Assembly: GCA_947497185.1 (NCBI GenBank)
Contig: CANMFL010000004.1
Span: 186,001 to 250,000, forward strand
Origin: an uncultured Paracoccaceae bacterium
GTDB lineage: Bacteria > Pseudomonadota > Alphaproteobacteria > Rhodobacterales > Rhodobacteraceae
Direction of reading: 5' to 3'
DNA length: 64,000 nucleotides
The notes under the pieces were generated by a model that worked only from the letters and a program-made list of their open reading frames with translations, had not been told where the DNA came from and searched no databases. Every line of letters starts with the position of its first letter. Position 1 is the first letter of the stretch. A program made the translations under genes and the position numbers. This document shows positions 17,520 to 25,172 of this stretch, one piece after another.

Positions 17520-18879
17520 GTTTCCAAGCCTCCGTGATCTTACCAAAATCACCCTTTTTGTGAAACCTCCTAAAGATGCGTTGTTCATAACCGTCGACAA
17601 ACGAAAGAGTACCAAGTTTCGACTTTAGGCTTGCGCTTGGCACCTTGGAAATGAGGTTTGTTAGCTTGTGATCAAGATTTCTAAGTTGCTGGGTGTCGGT
17701 CAGATGCGGACTGCTAAAGTAAACACCTACAAAAGCATTTTGTTTGTTATGGGTGAGCTGGGTGTTACCCGTAAGAAACCGGATTCGCTTCAGAAGTAGC
17801 CTATAGGCCTTTCTCGAGTGTGTCGTCTTGTCCACGTAGTAACGGGAAAACGAAGCATTCAACCGAGCTTCATATTTAGCATATTTTGACGCGCTAAGGC
17901 GAATTACTGGCTTCGGTTCAAAGTTAAATGCGTAACCAAGATATTCAAACTTTAAGCCAGAACATCCTTGAGAAGTCCCATCAGCCTCAAATTTTGATTC
18001 CTTGGTTTTTATGGTATTCCTTGCTAACCCTTTCTTGCTCATTTCGCTCTCGATTTGAGGCATATATTCCGTAGGCTTGGACATTGCCGTAGGGGCAAAT
18101 ACGATAACGATGTCATCTACGTATCTAGCATAGTAAACGACATCCTCGATGCCACGGATTGCCTCGTCAAAATCGCGCATATATAATTCAGCGAGGTATG
18201 CACTTAGACCAATCCCTCGAGGCAGCCCCTGTCCAGGGGTGCCTGTAAGGTTGGAAAATTTCGCAACCATGTTTCTAGTCAAGCGGAGTGCTGTTTGACT
18301 TAGCAATTGGTCATCTCTGAGTTTCTGAACCAATGCGCCGTGGTTTATGCTCTCATAAAAGCTAGAAATGTCTGTTTTTATGAAGTGATAGGGAAACTTG
18401 TCCATTAATAAATTGGATAATTGAGATACAATCTGGTTTCGGTTTGATTGCTTGACCTTGTAGAGCTTACTCAAACTTCTCGATATTTGCTTCTCTGCAT
18501 AGTGATGCTCGGGTACATTTTTTTTGACTTGATAAACTGGCTTTCCGCCTGGGCCAGTAAACTGTTCAAAGTCGATTGAGTAACTCTTCCTAGATACGTT
18601 GTCTGCAACTGTTTCGAGGCACTTGAGGAGCTGCCCATCCCTCTTGTCGCGCGCCGCCTCTCGCAGATCACGCAAGTGGTTGAAAATCGCCTGGTCACCA
18701 TCACTGTATTTGCCAACTTGGTTTCTTCTGAAATCCTTGCAGTCTTCAATGCGTTCTTTGAGAATTTCAGTCTGCCTCTTGACCTCTGGGAAAAACTTGA
18801 GGTTGGGCACCCGTCCACGCCGCTTCTCAATTTCGGAGATAATTTGAAAATTCTTTGCAGAAAATGTTTGGTCTAACAC
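17509..18879 (-). CDS. drt3a: Defence-associated reverse transcriptase, first RT of a DRT type 3 pair
   Basis: A 456-residue RT. The N-terminus MLDQTFSAKNFQ is followed by an alpha-helical leader region. The RT core has motif A at IKTDISSFYESI (Asp170), motif B at GLPRGIGLSAYLAE (218-231), and motif C at ARYVDD (Tyr253-Asp256), then the thumb-like FEYLGYAF. There is no group II intron X/HNH domain, no retron msr-msd-like DNA, and no variable repeat nearby. The start is GTG at 18879. It overlaps drt3b by 11 bases. I assign it to the UG3-type RT of DRT3 on architecture and a recalled family resemblance. DRT systems protect against phage by synthesising DNA during infection. The AT-rich base composition contrasts with the chromosome. 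Confidence 0.82.
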   Translation of the reverse strand: MLDQTFSAKNFQIISEIEKRRGRVPNLKFFPEVKRQTEILKERIEDCKDFRRNQVGKYSDGDQAIFNHLRDLREAARDKRDGQLLKCLETVADNVSRKSYSIDFEQFTGPGGKPVYQVKKNVPEHHYAEKQISRSLSKLYKVKQSNRNQIVSQLSNLLMDKFPYHFIKTDISSFYESINHGALVQKLRDDQLLSQTALRLTRNMVAKFSNLTGTPGQGLPRGIGLSAYLAELYMRDFDEAIRGIEDVVYYARYVDDIVIVFAPTAMSKPTEYMPQIESEMSKKGLARNTIKTKESKFEADGTSQGCSGLKFEYLGYAFNFEPKPVIRLSASKYAKYEARLNASFSRYYVDKTTHSRKAYRLLLKRIRFLTGNTQLTHNKQNAFVGVYFSSPHLTDTQQLRNLDHKLTNLISKVPSASLKSKLGTLSFVDGYEQRIFRRFHKKGDFGKITEAWKHEK

Positions 18880-19721
18880 GGCGAAAATAGCCCTATGAAC
18901 TAAAAATGCAATCTTTAGCAGAAGTAGGCGAAGTTTTCAGATGTGGCAATGGTGATGGGCGTTAAACGTCTGCAAATTCTCGTAGTGTTGAGTAGAGGTG
19001 TTGACGCCTGCGCCAAGCAGATATCATTGTTTAAGTAGTTATTTGTTTTTCGTTCTCCAATTGGGCTGTTCGAACGTCTGTTTTCTCTTAGAAAGAAATG
19101 GCGTGCGCGCTTGCAGCGAACTTCGGCTTTCCGCCCTTTTCGATCCAATTGAGGAGCTTCAAGATTCCATCTTTGTTCACACTGGAAAGCGTGAGGCTTG
19201 CCCAAGCTCGGAATTACGAAAGGACTGAACCAGCTTCTGATATGAGAGCACGGCGAATAACTTGCTGAAAAACGTGATTGTTCAAGCTGACTAGTCCCGT
19301 AGTACAGAGGGCCGACACTGTAAGCCGACTGCGACGTTCGCGTCTATACTGGTGTCTTCATTTGTAGTGGCGAGCCTCATTCGGTTTCGAAATATTTTGC
19401 TACAAAATTCCGAGCGGAAGAGATCATATATAGAGCCGCTCAAATCCCCCTCCGGCCCCCTCGAAGGTCTCTTGTAATTATGCAAGCATGCCTTTCGAGA
19501 TTTGCGTCACGCAGGCCACCGATTGCCATGTCCTATGGCTCTCTGCGCAAGAGTCACGACAATAGATGACGCACTTTTTCAAAAAAGGAGGGATATCAAT
19601 GAGGCTTGCCCTTGTGAGACGTCTCAGCCAACGACTCTATCCGTCTCACTAAGTGGGCCGTTGACCTTTTGAGACAATCGCCTTAGATAGTCTAAAACTT
19701 CATTGAGACAGAAGGGGAAGA
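18880..19721. other. Island non-coding stretch upstream of drt3a and the recombinase
   Basis: This 842-base divergent gap holds the drt3a promoter region on its left and the recombinase control region on its right (19615-19709). No ACACAC or TGTGTG tract occurs upstream of drt3a. The frames present are short and lack ribosome sites or recognisable content. An AAAAAAGGAGGGATATCAATG word at about 19581-19601 looks like a ribosome site, but its frame closes quickly. Confidence 0.5.
19615..19709. promoter_or_regulatory. Cluster of TGAGAC half-sites, possible res site or operator
   Basis: Five copies of TGAGAC/GTCTCA lie within 95 bases directly before the serine recombinase: a perfect 12-bp palindrome TGAGACGTCTCA at 19615-19626, an inverse copy at 19643-19648, and direct copies at 19670-19675 and 19704-19709. 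The multiple inverted half-sites next to a resolvase-family gene suit a recombination and autoregulation site. Confidence 0.5.
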
Positions 19722-20288
19722 ATGATGATTGTTGGATATGCCCGCACATCTACGGTAGACCAAACGGCTGGCCTTGAAGCGCAGCAGCGTGAATTGAACG
19801 AAGCAGGCTGTGAAAAAGTGTTTGTGGAGCAAGTCTCATCAGTGGACGTAAAGGCCCGTGAGAAGCTCTCTGAGGCCCTTGAGTTCATTCGTGAGGGTGA
19901 CACCATCGTGGTGACCAAGTTGGACCGTCTGGCCCGCTCTGTGGCTCACCTGCTCGAGCTTTTGCGGATAGTGGAGGAGAAGGGGGCGGCCCTTCGCATT
20001 CTCTCTATGGGCATTGATACAGGCACCGCGACGGGCAAGCTTATGCTGACCCTGTTAGGGGGAGTGGCTGAGTTTGAAAGATCGATCATGCTTGAACGCC
20101 AGCGTGAAGGAATTGCTAAGGCTAAAGCTGAGGGCAAATACAAAGGACGTAAACCAACTGCAAAGGCCAAAGCGGAGGAAGTCTTTGCGATGCATGCTGA
20201 GGGCATCGGAGCGACCAAAATTGCTGAGCACTTAGGTATCGGTAGGGCCAGTGTTTACCGTATTCTCCACGCTGTAAAGAAAGCGTAA
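19722..20288 (+). CDS. Serine recombinase, resolvase/invertase family
   Basis: A 188-residue small serine recombinase. The catalytic domain begins IVGYARTSTVDQ with nucleophile Ser near residue 10. It continues with the GDTIVVTKLDRLARS motif (catalytic Arg residues, about 67-81) and AEFERSIMLERQREGIAKAK in the long E helix. The C-terminal helix-turn-helix is GIGATKIAEHLGIGRASVYRIL. The length is normal for Tn3-type resolvases. A strong GAAGGGGA ribosome site precedes the start at 19722. No transposase gene is beside it, so it may act in island DNA inversion or dimer resolution rather than in transposition. Confidence 0.92.
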   Translation: MMIVGYARTSTVDQTAGLEAQQRELNEAGCEKVFVEQVSSVDVKAREKLSEALEFIREGDTIVVTKLDRLARSVAHLLELLRIVEEKGAALRILSMGIDTGTATGKLMLTLLGGVAEFERSIMLERQREGIAKAKAEGKYKGRKPTAKAKAEEVFAMHAEGIGATKIAEHLGIGRASVYRILHAVKKA

Positions 20289-20405
20289 CTACAAAATAGC
20301 GCCGTGAAGACCGTAAGCGCACAAGCCTATGGGGTTGTCTATCAGTCTTTTTTCGGCATCCTAATATTTGACCAGGTCTAACTCAGCAAAAGAATTGTGA
20401 CAAGA

Positions 20406-20684
20406 ATGAGCATCCCAGATTATCAAACACTTATGCTGTCTGTACTGAAAAAAGCCGCGACTGGCGAGGTCAAGATCAGCACTGTTGTTGAGGAGCTCTC
20501 GAATGAGATGGGGCTCACCGATGATGAGAAAGCAGAGCTCTTGCCTACAGCGAGTTATGTAGAGATGCATAAATCAAAGCGAGTTGGTTCTCTTCCACTT
20601 TCGTGTCGCCAAATTGCTCGTCTATCTGCTTCTTTCGTGTCTCCTATGTTCAATTGCAATGCAGAGCCAACCGTGTCTGCGTAA
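20406..20684 (+). pseudogene. Truncated Mrr-type restriction protein, N-terminal fragment
   Basis: MSIPDYQTLMLSVLKKAATGE followed by KISTVVEELSNEMGLTDDEKAELLP matches the N-terminal (Mrr_N, winged-helix) domain of Mrr, a type IV restriction enzyme that cuts modified DNA. After about residue 48 the sequence diverges into unrelated residues and stops at 20684. The PD-(D/E)xK nuclease domain is absent from the following DNA. It is best read as a broken gene. The break point sits at about 20550, just before an AT-rich unannotated stretch. Confidence 0.65.
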
Positions 20685-20808
20685 AATTCAAGCACTCAGC
20701 TTTGCCTTTAAACATAGCGGACGTTACGCAAAGCATTGGTCAAGTTGTGTCGCTAAGTGTGTGGACCTACGCCGTTTGGTAACGCGTAAGAAATAGGGAA
20801 ACACTCAC

Positions 20809-21303
20809 ATGAAATTTTTTAAGCCACTACTTCTAACATTAGCCACCATGTCGCTATCTACAAGCAACACAACAAGCGCACGGGCAGACGAACAAAGTTC
20901 TGCGAGTAACGTTGTAACCTTGGCTCCTGAAGGAATGTTTGAAACCACCGGTACATGGAGCTTGGGAACCAGAGCAGGCGATTACATTTATGTCGCGGGT
21001 ATGCGAGGGATTATTCCAGAAACTAATCAACTGGCTGACGGTGACGAAGCGAGAATTAGGCAGGGCTTTGAAAACATGAAATCGATAGCCGCATCCGAAG
21101 GGGCTACCCTTAATGATGCTGTTCGAATCGTAGTTTATGTGACCGACATGTATCGATTTCGTCCGCTAGTAAACAAAGTACAAGAAGAAATGTGGGAAGG
21201 TTCAGCATATCCGCCAAGGACGATCGTGGAAGTTGATCGCCTTAACCAAGATGATATCTTTGAAGTCGAGGGAACTTTCTACGCTCCATTACCGGTCGAA
21301 TAA
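20809..21303 (+). CDS. RidA-family protein with signal peptide
   Basis: A 164-residue protein. The N-terminus MKFFKPLLLTLATMSLSTS is a Sec signal with probable cleavage after SARA (about residue 26). The remainder is a YjgF/RidA fold: GDYIYVAGMRG, then ENMKSIAASEGATLNDAVRIVVYVTD, and PPRTIVEVDRL with the conserved Arg that binds the carboxylate of imine substrates. RidA proteins hydrolyse reactive enamines/imines in the cytosol. Exported versions are known, but their substrates are unclear. It is in the island between the mrr fragment and a recombinase remnant, in the same direction as the serine recombinase. A second, cytosolic RidA is encoded at 44206. Confidence 0.83.
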   Translation: MKFFKPLLLTLATMSLSTSNTTSARADEQSSASNVVTLAPEGMFETTGTWSLGTRAGDYIYVAGMRGIIPETNQLADGDEARIRQGFENMKSIAASEGATLNDAVRIVVYVTDMYRFRPLVNKVQEEMWEGSAYPPRTIVEVDRLNQDDIFEVEGTFYAPLPVE

Positions 21304-21401
21304 TCACGCTCGCGTCACTTGAGACGCCTATTAGTTGCGGCTTTCTAGGTTAACTGTTCGACCGATGCGTCGAGCAGCTTGCCTAGAGGCTGCAGGCCTA
21401 A

Positions 21402-21566
21402 ACCTGTAATCCAGCGACGCCTTATAAGGCTGTCATAGACCAGCTCGCATTGGGTGAAGGGGCCTCAAGCATCTCCAAAACCACAGGACTGACCAGACAG
21501 ACGGTTTTGCGTATCAGGGACAAGCCTGAAACCGCTGAAGCTGCTTTAAGCAAGTGGGGCATGTGA
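21402..21566 (+). pseudogene. C-terminal remnant of a second serine recombinase
   Basis: Fifty-four codons read NPATPYKAVIDQLALGEG, then SSISKTTGLTRQTVLRIR and end KWGM-stop. This is the hinge and DNA-binding helix-turn-helix of a Hin/resolvase-type recombinase. A TAA lies directly before it and no catalytic domain is present upstream. It is in the same direction as the intact recombinase at 19722 but is not a copy of it. Confidence 0.6.
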
Positions 21567-21570
21567 GGCT

Positions 21571-21770
21571 TAGGTGTATGGAACGGTTACCTTATAGCGC
21601 CTTCTAAGGTGTAGCTGTTAGATGATGGTAAAGGTGTGCCCCTCATTACCTTCCCACCTCAACCCACCCCTTAAGGTTCTCCGAACAGTCCCTTCAGGTC
21701 CACGTGTTGCCCATTAACGTACTCGTTAGGTTGCAGATGGAAGGTACGTACATCTTAATATCTTCGCCTC
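21571..21770 (+). repeat. Right copy of island direct repeat A
   Basis: Diverged copy of 12970-13180 in the same orientation; see that entry. It starts five bases after the recombinase remnant ends. Confidence 0.75.
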
Positions 21771-21891
21771 CACATACCCCCGTTGTCCGAGGTATGAATT
21801 CAGTCAGGACACGTTCTAAAGACGCTCGCTTAGACCCCCTCCAGTCCCCTTCCATCGCTTTTGGAGCAGGATTGTTGTTTATCAAGGGCTT

Positions 21892-22063
21892 ATGTTCTTT
21901 GGGGTCTAGATAAAGACATATATCAAGCAAGTGCAGGCTGGCACGGTGACTGACGAATTTCCAGTGAAGCGTATGGCTAAGCCTCGGAGACCCAACTCGC
22001 ACAAACAGTTTCTACAAAGCCACCACTCCATCCATGGTGATGCTTGTCATTCTCGGCCCAGAG
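21892..22063 (+). repeat. Right copy of island direct repeat B (truncated gene remnant)
   Basis: Nearly identical to 13976-14148. The reading frame (YIKQVQ..GEFPVKRMAK type) is kept, but a TAG precedes it and the first 119 codons of the left copy's gene are missing. The distance from repeat A is about 320 bases here against about 1000 on the left, consistent with an internal deletion. Confidence 0.8.
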
Positions 22064-22190
22064 CGGACATTCAAATCTCCTCTGCCGGTTCCCGAGAGCT
22101 GCCGTTTGGGTATCTTGCAACATTTCTCTAACTTGGAAGTTTGCGGAGCGGGACGGAGTCACCATCCCTTGCACCGGCCATAACGCGGCA

Positions 22191-23090
22191 TCAGGTTTTG
22201 CGAAAGATCTTGGTTCGATGATATTCCATATAGGAGGCTTGCTCTTTCGTGAGCGGTCTCTTCTCCATAACCGTCGAAAAGCCCCATGCCAAGATAACTT
22301 CAGGCGGAAGCGAAGAACTCAACATCAGTGCGCCGTTGTCCTCGAAGGATATATAGCCGCGGTCAAACAAGCGATCTACATGCGGGGAAAGAAGTAGGCC
22401 ATTGTTCCCATCTATCTTTTCGAAGTCGGTACTCTTCGACCAAGGTTTAATGTGGCTGGCGGTTAAGAACCGGCCGTCAGCGATCTTTGTGATGCGACAT
22501 CCGACTTCGTGTTGCTCCAGATTCTTTCGGTACTGACCTTGGCCAACTCGCGACATTACAAGCTGATACTTCTCAGTAACGCCAATATCGGTCCGGTTCT
22601 GGATTTCGCGCTCCTGGCCCTCTTCAAGGGTTTCATCGAGCTGTTGGCCGATTAGCGATAATAGGCCTTCGGCCATCGGCTTCGGGATTTCAGCGAGATA
22701 AACCTGGTTACCTTCGCCATTAACGCGAATCGGCGAGTATTTCTTGGGTAAGAGCGGCGCCAGTACTTCCATGTGTTCTTTGGGCTTGATCGGGCTGCTG
22801 AGTTCTTCGTACTCGACTTGAACCAACCAACCATCAGCACCCCATGCATCACCAGCTTTTCCAAACTCCTTGGGCTTCTCTGCCGAACGGGCCGTTGAGG
22901 AAACTACACCAACGGTCTTGATGAAGGTATCTGCAAACGAGAATACGATGTCACCCAAGCTGACCTCGGTCATGTTTTTATAGAACTGGCTAAAACCGCC
23001 ATCTCTGTTGGTTTTGGGCGACCACATGTAGCCGCCGCCAATCTCGGCCTTGTAGGTTTGGTTTTGATTGACCCACCAATAACGCGGCAT
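22191..23090 (-). CDS. HNH endonuclease with EVE/PUA-like N-terminal domain
   Basis: A 299-residue protein. Residues 1-125 (MPRYWWVNQNQTYKAEI, YMWSPK, VSLGDIVFSFADTFIKTVGVV) look like an EVE/PUA-like domain that reads modified bases. Residues about 200-290 form an HNH_2 nuclease: CRITKIADGRFLTASHIKPW (with the metal-binding His), then NGLLLSPHVDRLFDRGYISF. This layout is typical of modification-dependent (type IV-like) restriction enzymes; the modified-base specificity is inference. The start is supported by AAGGAA 6-11 bases upstream. It follows fic on the same strand after 228 bases. A defence role fits the island. Confidence 0.82.
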   Translation of the reverse strand: MPRYWWVNQNQTYKAEIGGGYMWSPKTNRDGGFSQFYKNMTEVSLGDIVFSFADTFIKTVGVVSSTARSAEKPKEFGKAGDAWGADGWLVQVEYEELSSPIKPKEHMEVLAPLLPKKYSPIRVNGEGNQVYLAEIPKPMAEGLLSLIGQQLDETLEEGQEREIQNRTDIGVTEKYQLVMSRVGQGQYRKNLEQHEVGCRITKIADGRFLTASHIKPWSKSTDFEKIDGNNGLLLSPHVDRLFDRGYISFEDNGALMLSSSLPPEVILAWGFSTVMEKRPLTKEQASYMEYHRTKIFRKT

Positions 23091-23318
23091 GTGAAATTCC
23101 TTCGATGGATAACGACTACGGTCAGACGTAAAGAACTAGTCACCAGATACAACCGCCATAGGAGAACCGCTCCGGGCTCGTTGCTGACCTACGCCGCTCC
23201 CAGCCCAAAGCGGACTTGACCGTTCAGCACGCGGGGGGCGGCAAGCAGCTTCTCACAGCACCTCGCGTGAAGGCCTGCTATGGCTTTATGAGATAACTTG
23301 CCTCAATTGTGTCGTTGA

Positions 23319-24518
23319 TTACCCAACTGGCTTTGGCGGTATAAGTTTAGGCATCCAATCCAAGGCCAACTCGCTATTCATCGACAACTTGTAGACATGC
23401 TCGTCCGTCGGAACCAAGGCGTTTGTTTTCACCAGATCGGAGATTACATTGCGCGCGCCTCGATCTGATACGTTAAGAATAGTTTCAACCATCTTTCGGT
23501 CAATGTCACCTTGGATTGCCGCAATCTTCATCACTTTATCAGAGCCTTTTCGCAGCTTCTTTTCAGAGACACCGCGAGCAGCCCACTCCACAATACGGTC
23601 AGTCAGCGTTTCGGGCTCAAACAGCCCGCGCATAAAGTCGATTTGGTCAAGGCAAGTGGTCAAAAAAAACCGAGCAAAGCTTGCAAGACGTTCTTCGGAT
23701 AGGTTACCGCGCCCGTCTCGGTCTCCCTGTCGCTTCTCATCTGCAGCTGCAAGCTGTCGTTTATAACCCTCGGAATCCCGAGCCAGCCCCCGCGACACCG
23801 ACCAAAGACCGTCACTCCCAGCCGACCGTAAAAGCATTGCATGCGACACCATGCGCGTCACCCGACCATTTAAGTCCTCAAATGGGTGGACCCACGCGAG
23901 GCGGTGGTGCGCATAAGCGCTACTCAAAACGCCGGTATTCTTCCCAGCTACGCTGTAACGTCGGTGCATGTGATCTAGGAATGTCGGCAAGGCTGACGCG
24001 GACACCGGCACATGATTTCCGACCCGCACAAACCCTTCTCGAAGCCTCCCTGGTTGAATTTTTCGCTTTTTACCAGTCTCTGGGTCGGTAACCAACAGCA
24101 AGGAGTCCGGCAGGTTCTGACAGAATCGCTCGTGCATTTCGCAGATCGCCTCAGGGTTCATCGGATGCCGCTCACCCAAACCACCACCGTCAATCCATCG
24201 CTGCACCTCGATATGCGCCACAGCTTCCAACTGAAGGTCCCGCTTTTTCGGTTCAGTTTCATAGTCACCTTTGAGCGCTTGCTCGGCACTGATTGGGTGT
24301 GTGTCGTGCCCTTCGATAAGGTTGCTGTAGTAGCAATTGGCTGCGCGCATAATATCCGCAAAAACAGGTCGCAACGGCTCGCGGACCGATGCTGTCAACG
24401 CCATTGACTCCCCTACCACAAGTGTCGCTAGTTCGTTAACATCACCAAAATGCGGTGATTCCTCCGCCACCATTAACGGCTCGCAGAACGTTGTTGGTTC
24501 GATGCTTACCTTAGCCAT
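23319..24518 (-). CDS. Fic family protein, self-inhibited class II type
   Basis: A 399-residue protein. An N-terminal helix carries SNLIEG (about residues 66-71), the (S/T)xxxE(G/N) inhibitory motif that blocks the ATP site in class II Fic proteins. The Fic core motif HPFEDLNGR (about 216-224) has catalytic His, acidic Mg ligand, Asn and Arg, but Leu instead of the usual Gly before Asn. The flanking LREGFVRVGNHVPVSASALP is the substrate-binding flap. A winged-helix-like C-terminus follows (residues 330-385). Fic enzymes transfer AMP to target proteins. No separate antitoxin gene is needed for this class. The start codon at 24518 lies inside the end of an upstream repeat reading frame. Confidence 0.9.
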   Translation of the reverse strand: MAKVSIEPTTFCEPLMVAEESPHFGDVNELATLVVGESMALTASVREPLRPVFADIMRAANCYYSNLIEGHDTHPISAEQALKGDYETEPKKRDLQLEAVAHIEVQRWIDGGGLGERHPMNPEAICEMHERFCQNLPDSLLLVTDPETGKKRKIQPGRLREGFVRVGNHVPVSASALPTFLDHMHRRYSVAGKNTGVLSSAYAHHRLAWVHPFEDLNGRVTRMVSHAMLLRSAGSDGLWSVSRGLARDSEGYKRQLAAADEKRQGDRDGRGNLSEERLASFARFFLTTCLDQIDFMRGLFEPETLTDRIVEWAARGVSEKKLRKGSDKVMKIAAIQGDIDRKMVETILNVSDRGARNVISDLVKTNALVPTDEHVYKLSMNSELALDWMPKLIPPKPVG

Positions 24519-24640
24519 CTTATTCCTTGCTTTGTTCCGGTCATCGTTCCGGCCATCGTTCCGGTCATCGTTCCGGCCATCGTTCCGGTCATCGTTCCGG
24601 CCATCGTTCCGGCCATCGTTCCGGCCATCGTTCCGGCCAT
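24506..24640 (-). CDS. Possible 44-codon leader frame of tetrapeptide repeats before fic
   Basis: On the minus strand the 12-bp tandem units read as nine repeats of Met-(Ala/Thr)-Gly-Thr, then KQGIRWLR and a TAA at 24506-24508. The stop lies 10 bases inside fic, so the fic start is overlapped by 13 bases in another frame. Each repeat adds exactly four codons and one ATG. This arrangement could couple fic translation to leader translation. No ribosome site precedes the first ATG, and any repeat of this length stays in frame automatically, so coding is unproven. Confidence 0.25.
   Translation of the reverse strand: MAGTMAGTMAGTMAGTMTGTMAGTMTGTMAGTMTGTKQGIRWLR
24534..24640. repeat. 12-bp tandem repeat array I, upstream of fic
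   Basis: Nine GTTCCGG cores in strict 12-base period (24534, 24546, ... 24630), joined by TCATC or CCATC. The units differ only at one C/T position. It begins 16 bases upstream of the fic start codon. Array length could change by slippage. Confidence 0.95.
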
Positions 24641-24696
24641 TAGAAATGATATACTGAATTTAAAACATAAAGTTAAGCGGATTTAATACTGCTTCC

Positions 24697-24787
24697 ATTC
24701 CGGCCATTGTTCCGGCCACCGTTCCGGCCATTGTTCCGGCCACCGTTCCGGCCATTTTTCCGGCCAGGGTTCCGGCCACCGTTCCGA
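24697..24787. repeat. 12-bp tandem repeat array II, further upstream of fic
   Basis: Eight more TTCCGG units in 12-base period (24697 to 24781), more diverged than array I (joints CATT, CACC, AGGG). It is separated from array I by a 56-base AT-rich spacer that could hold the fic promoter. On the minus strand it also reads as (Met/Val)-Ala-Gly-Thr repeats and closes with a TAA in the spacer. Confidence 0.92.
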
Positions 24788-25172
24788 CCCAGCACAAGAA
24801 AAAGACTGCCGGAGCTACTATCTATGCACTGTTCCACCTCCGAACCGTCGGAGAACCGCGCAAGATCAGCTCGCGTCCACAGGCACCCAGCGATGAATGC
24901 CGGTGCGAACCAGGAAACAACTGTCGAAATCCTACTGCAGGTCTCTTTCTAAACTGGCGTATTAGTTTTGGCATCGTCTACCTAACAGCGGGTTGAACAG
25001 GTGCATAATGCCCCCGCCAAGTTTGCATGGTTGAAAAACAGAATTGTCCCCTTGAATTTTCGCTCAAATACTGGGACACAAAAAGTACATAAGTCGGGAC
25101 ACACCGGGAATTTAAAAGATCTGATTATCTGATTAAAAACAATAGCTTAACGGAATTCAGGGCTAGCATGAA
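24788..25172. other. Right end of the island, non-coding
   Basis: No convincing gene lies between the minisatellite and attR. The right half is AT-rich and contains TGTCCCC at 25044 and GGGACAC at 25072 and 25095, the same words found beside attL; these are candidate integrase arm sites. Confidence 0.5.
25044..25101. promoter_or_regulatory. Possible integrase arm-type sites next to attR
   Basis: TGGGACAC at 25071-25078, CGGGACAC at 25094-25101 and the inverse TGTCCCC at 25044-25050 mirror the GGGACAC-like words at 11369-11396 on the other island end. Confidence 0.35.

Noticed and set aside
15429..18879. Group II intron, retron or diversity-generating retroelement
   Set aside because: No intron RNA ends or maturase domain, no msr-msd-like inverted repeats, no template/variable repeat pair, and two RTs in one operon.
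18915..19228. Small genes upstream of drt3a
   Set aside because: Short frames on both strands lack start signals and family features; kept only as non-coding DNA.
24534..24787. CRISPR-like repeat array
   Set aside because: The 12-base units are directly abutting with no spacers and no cas genes nearby; it is a minisatellite.
24337..24952. Plus-strand frames with Phe-Arg-Pro-Ser repeats
   Set aside because: They are just the minisatellite read in another frame, overlapping fic antisense, with no ribosome site.
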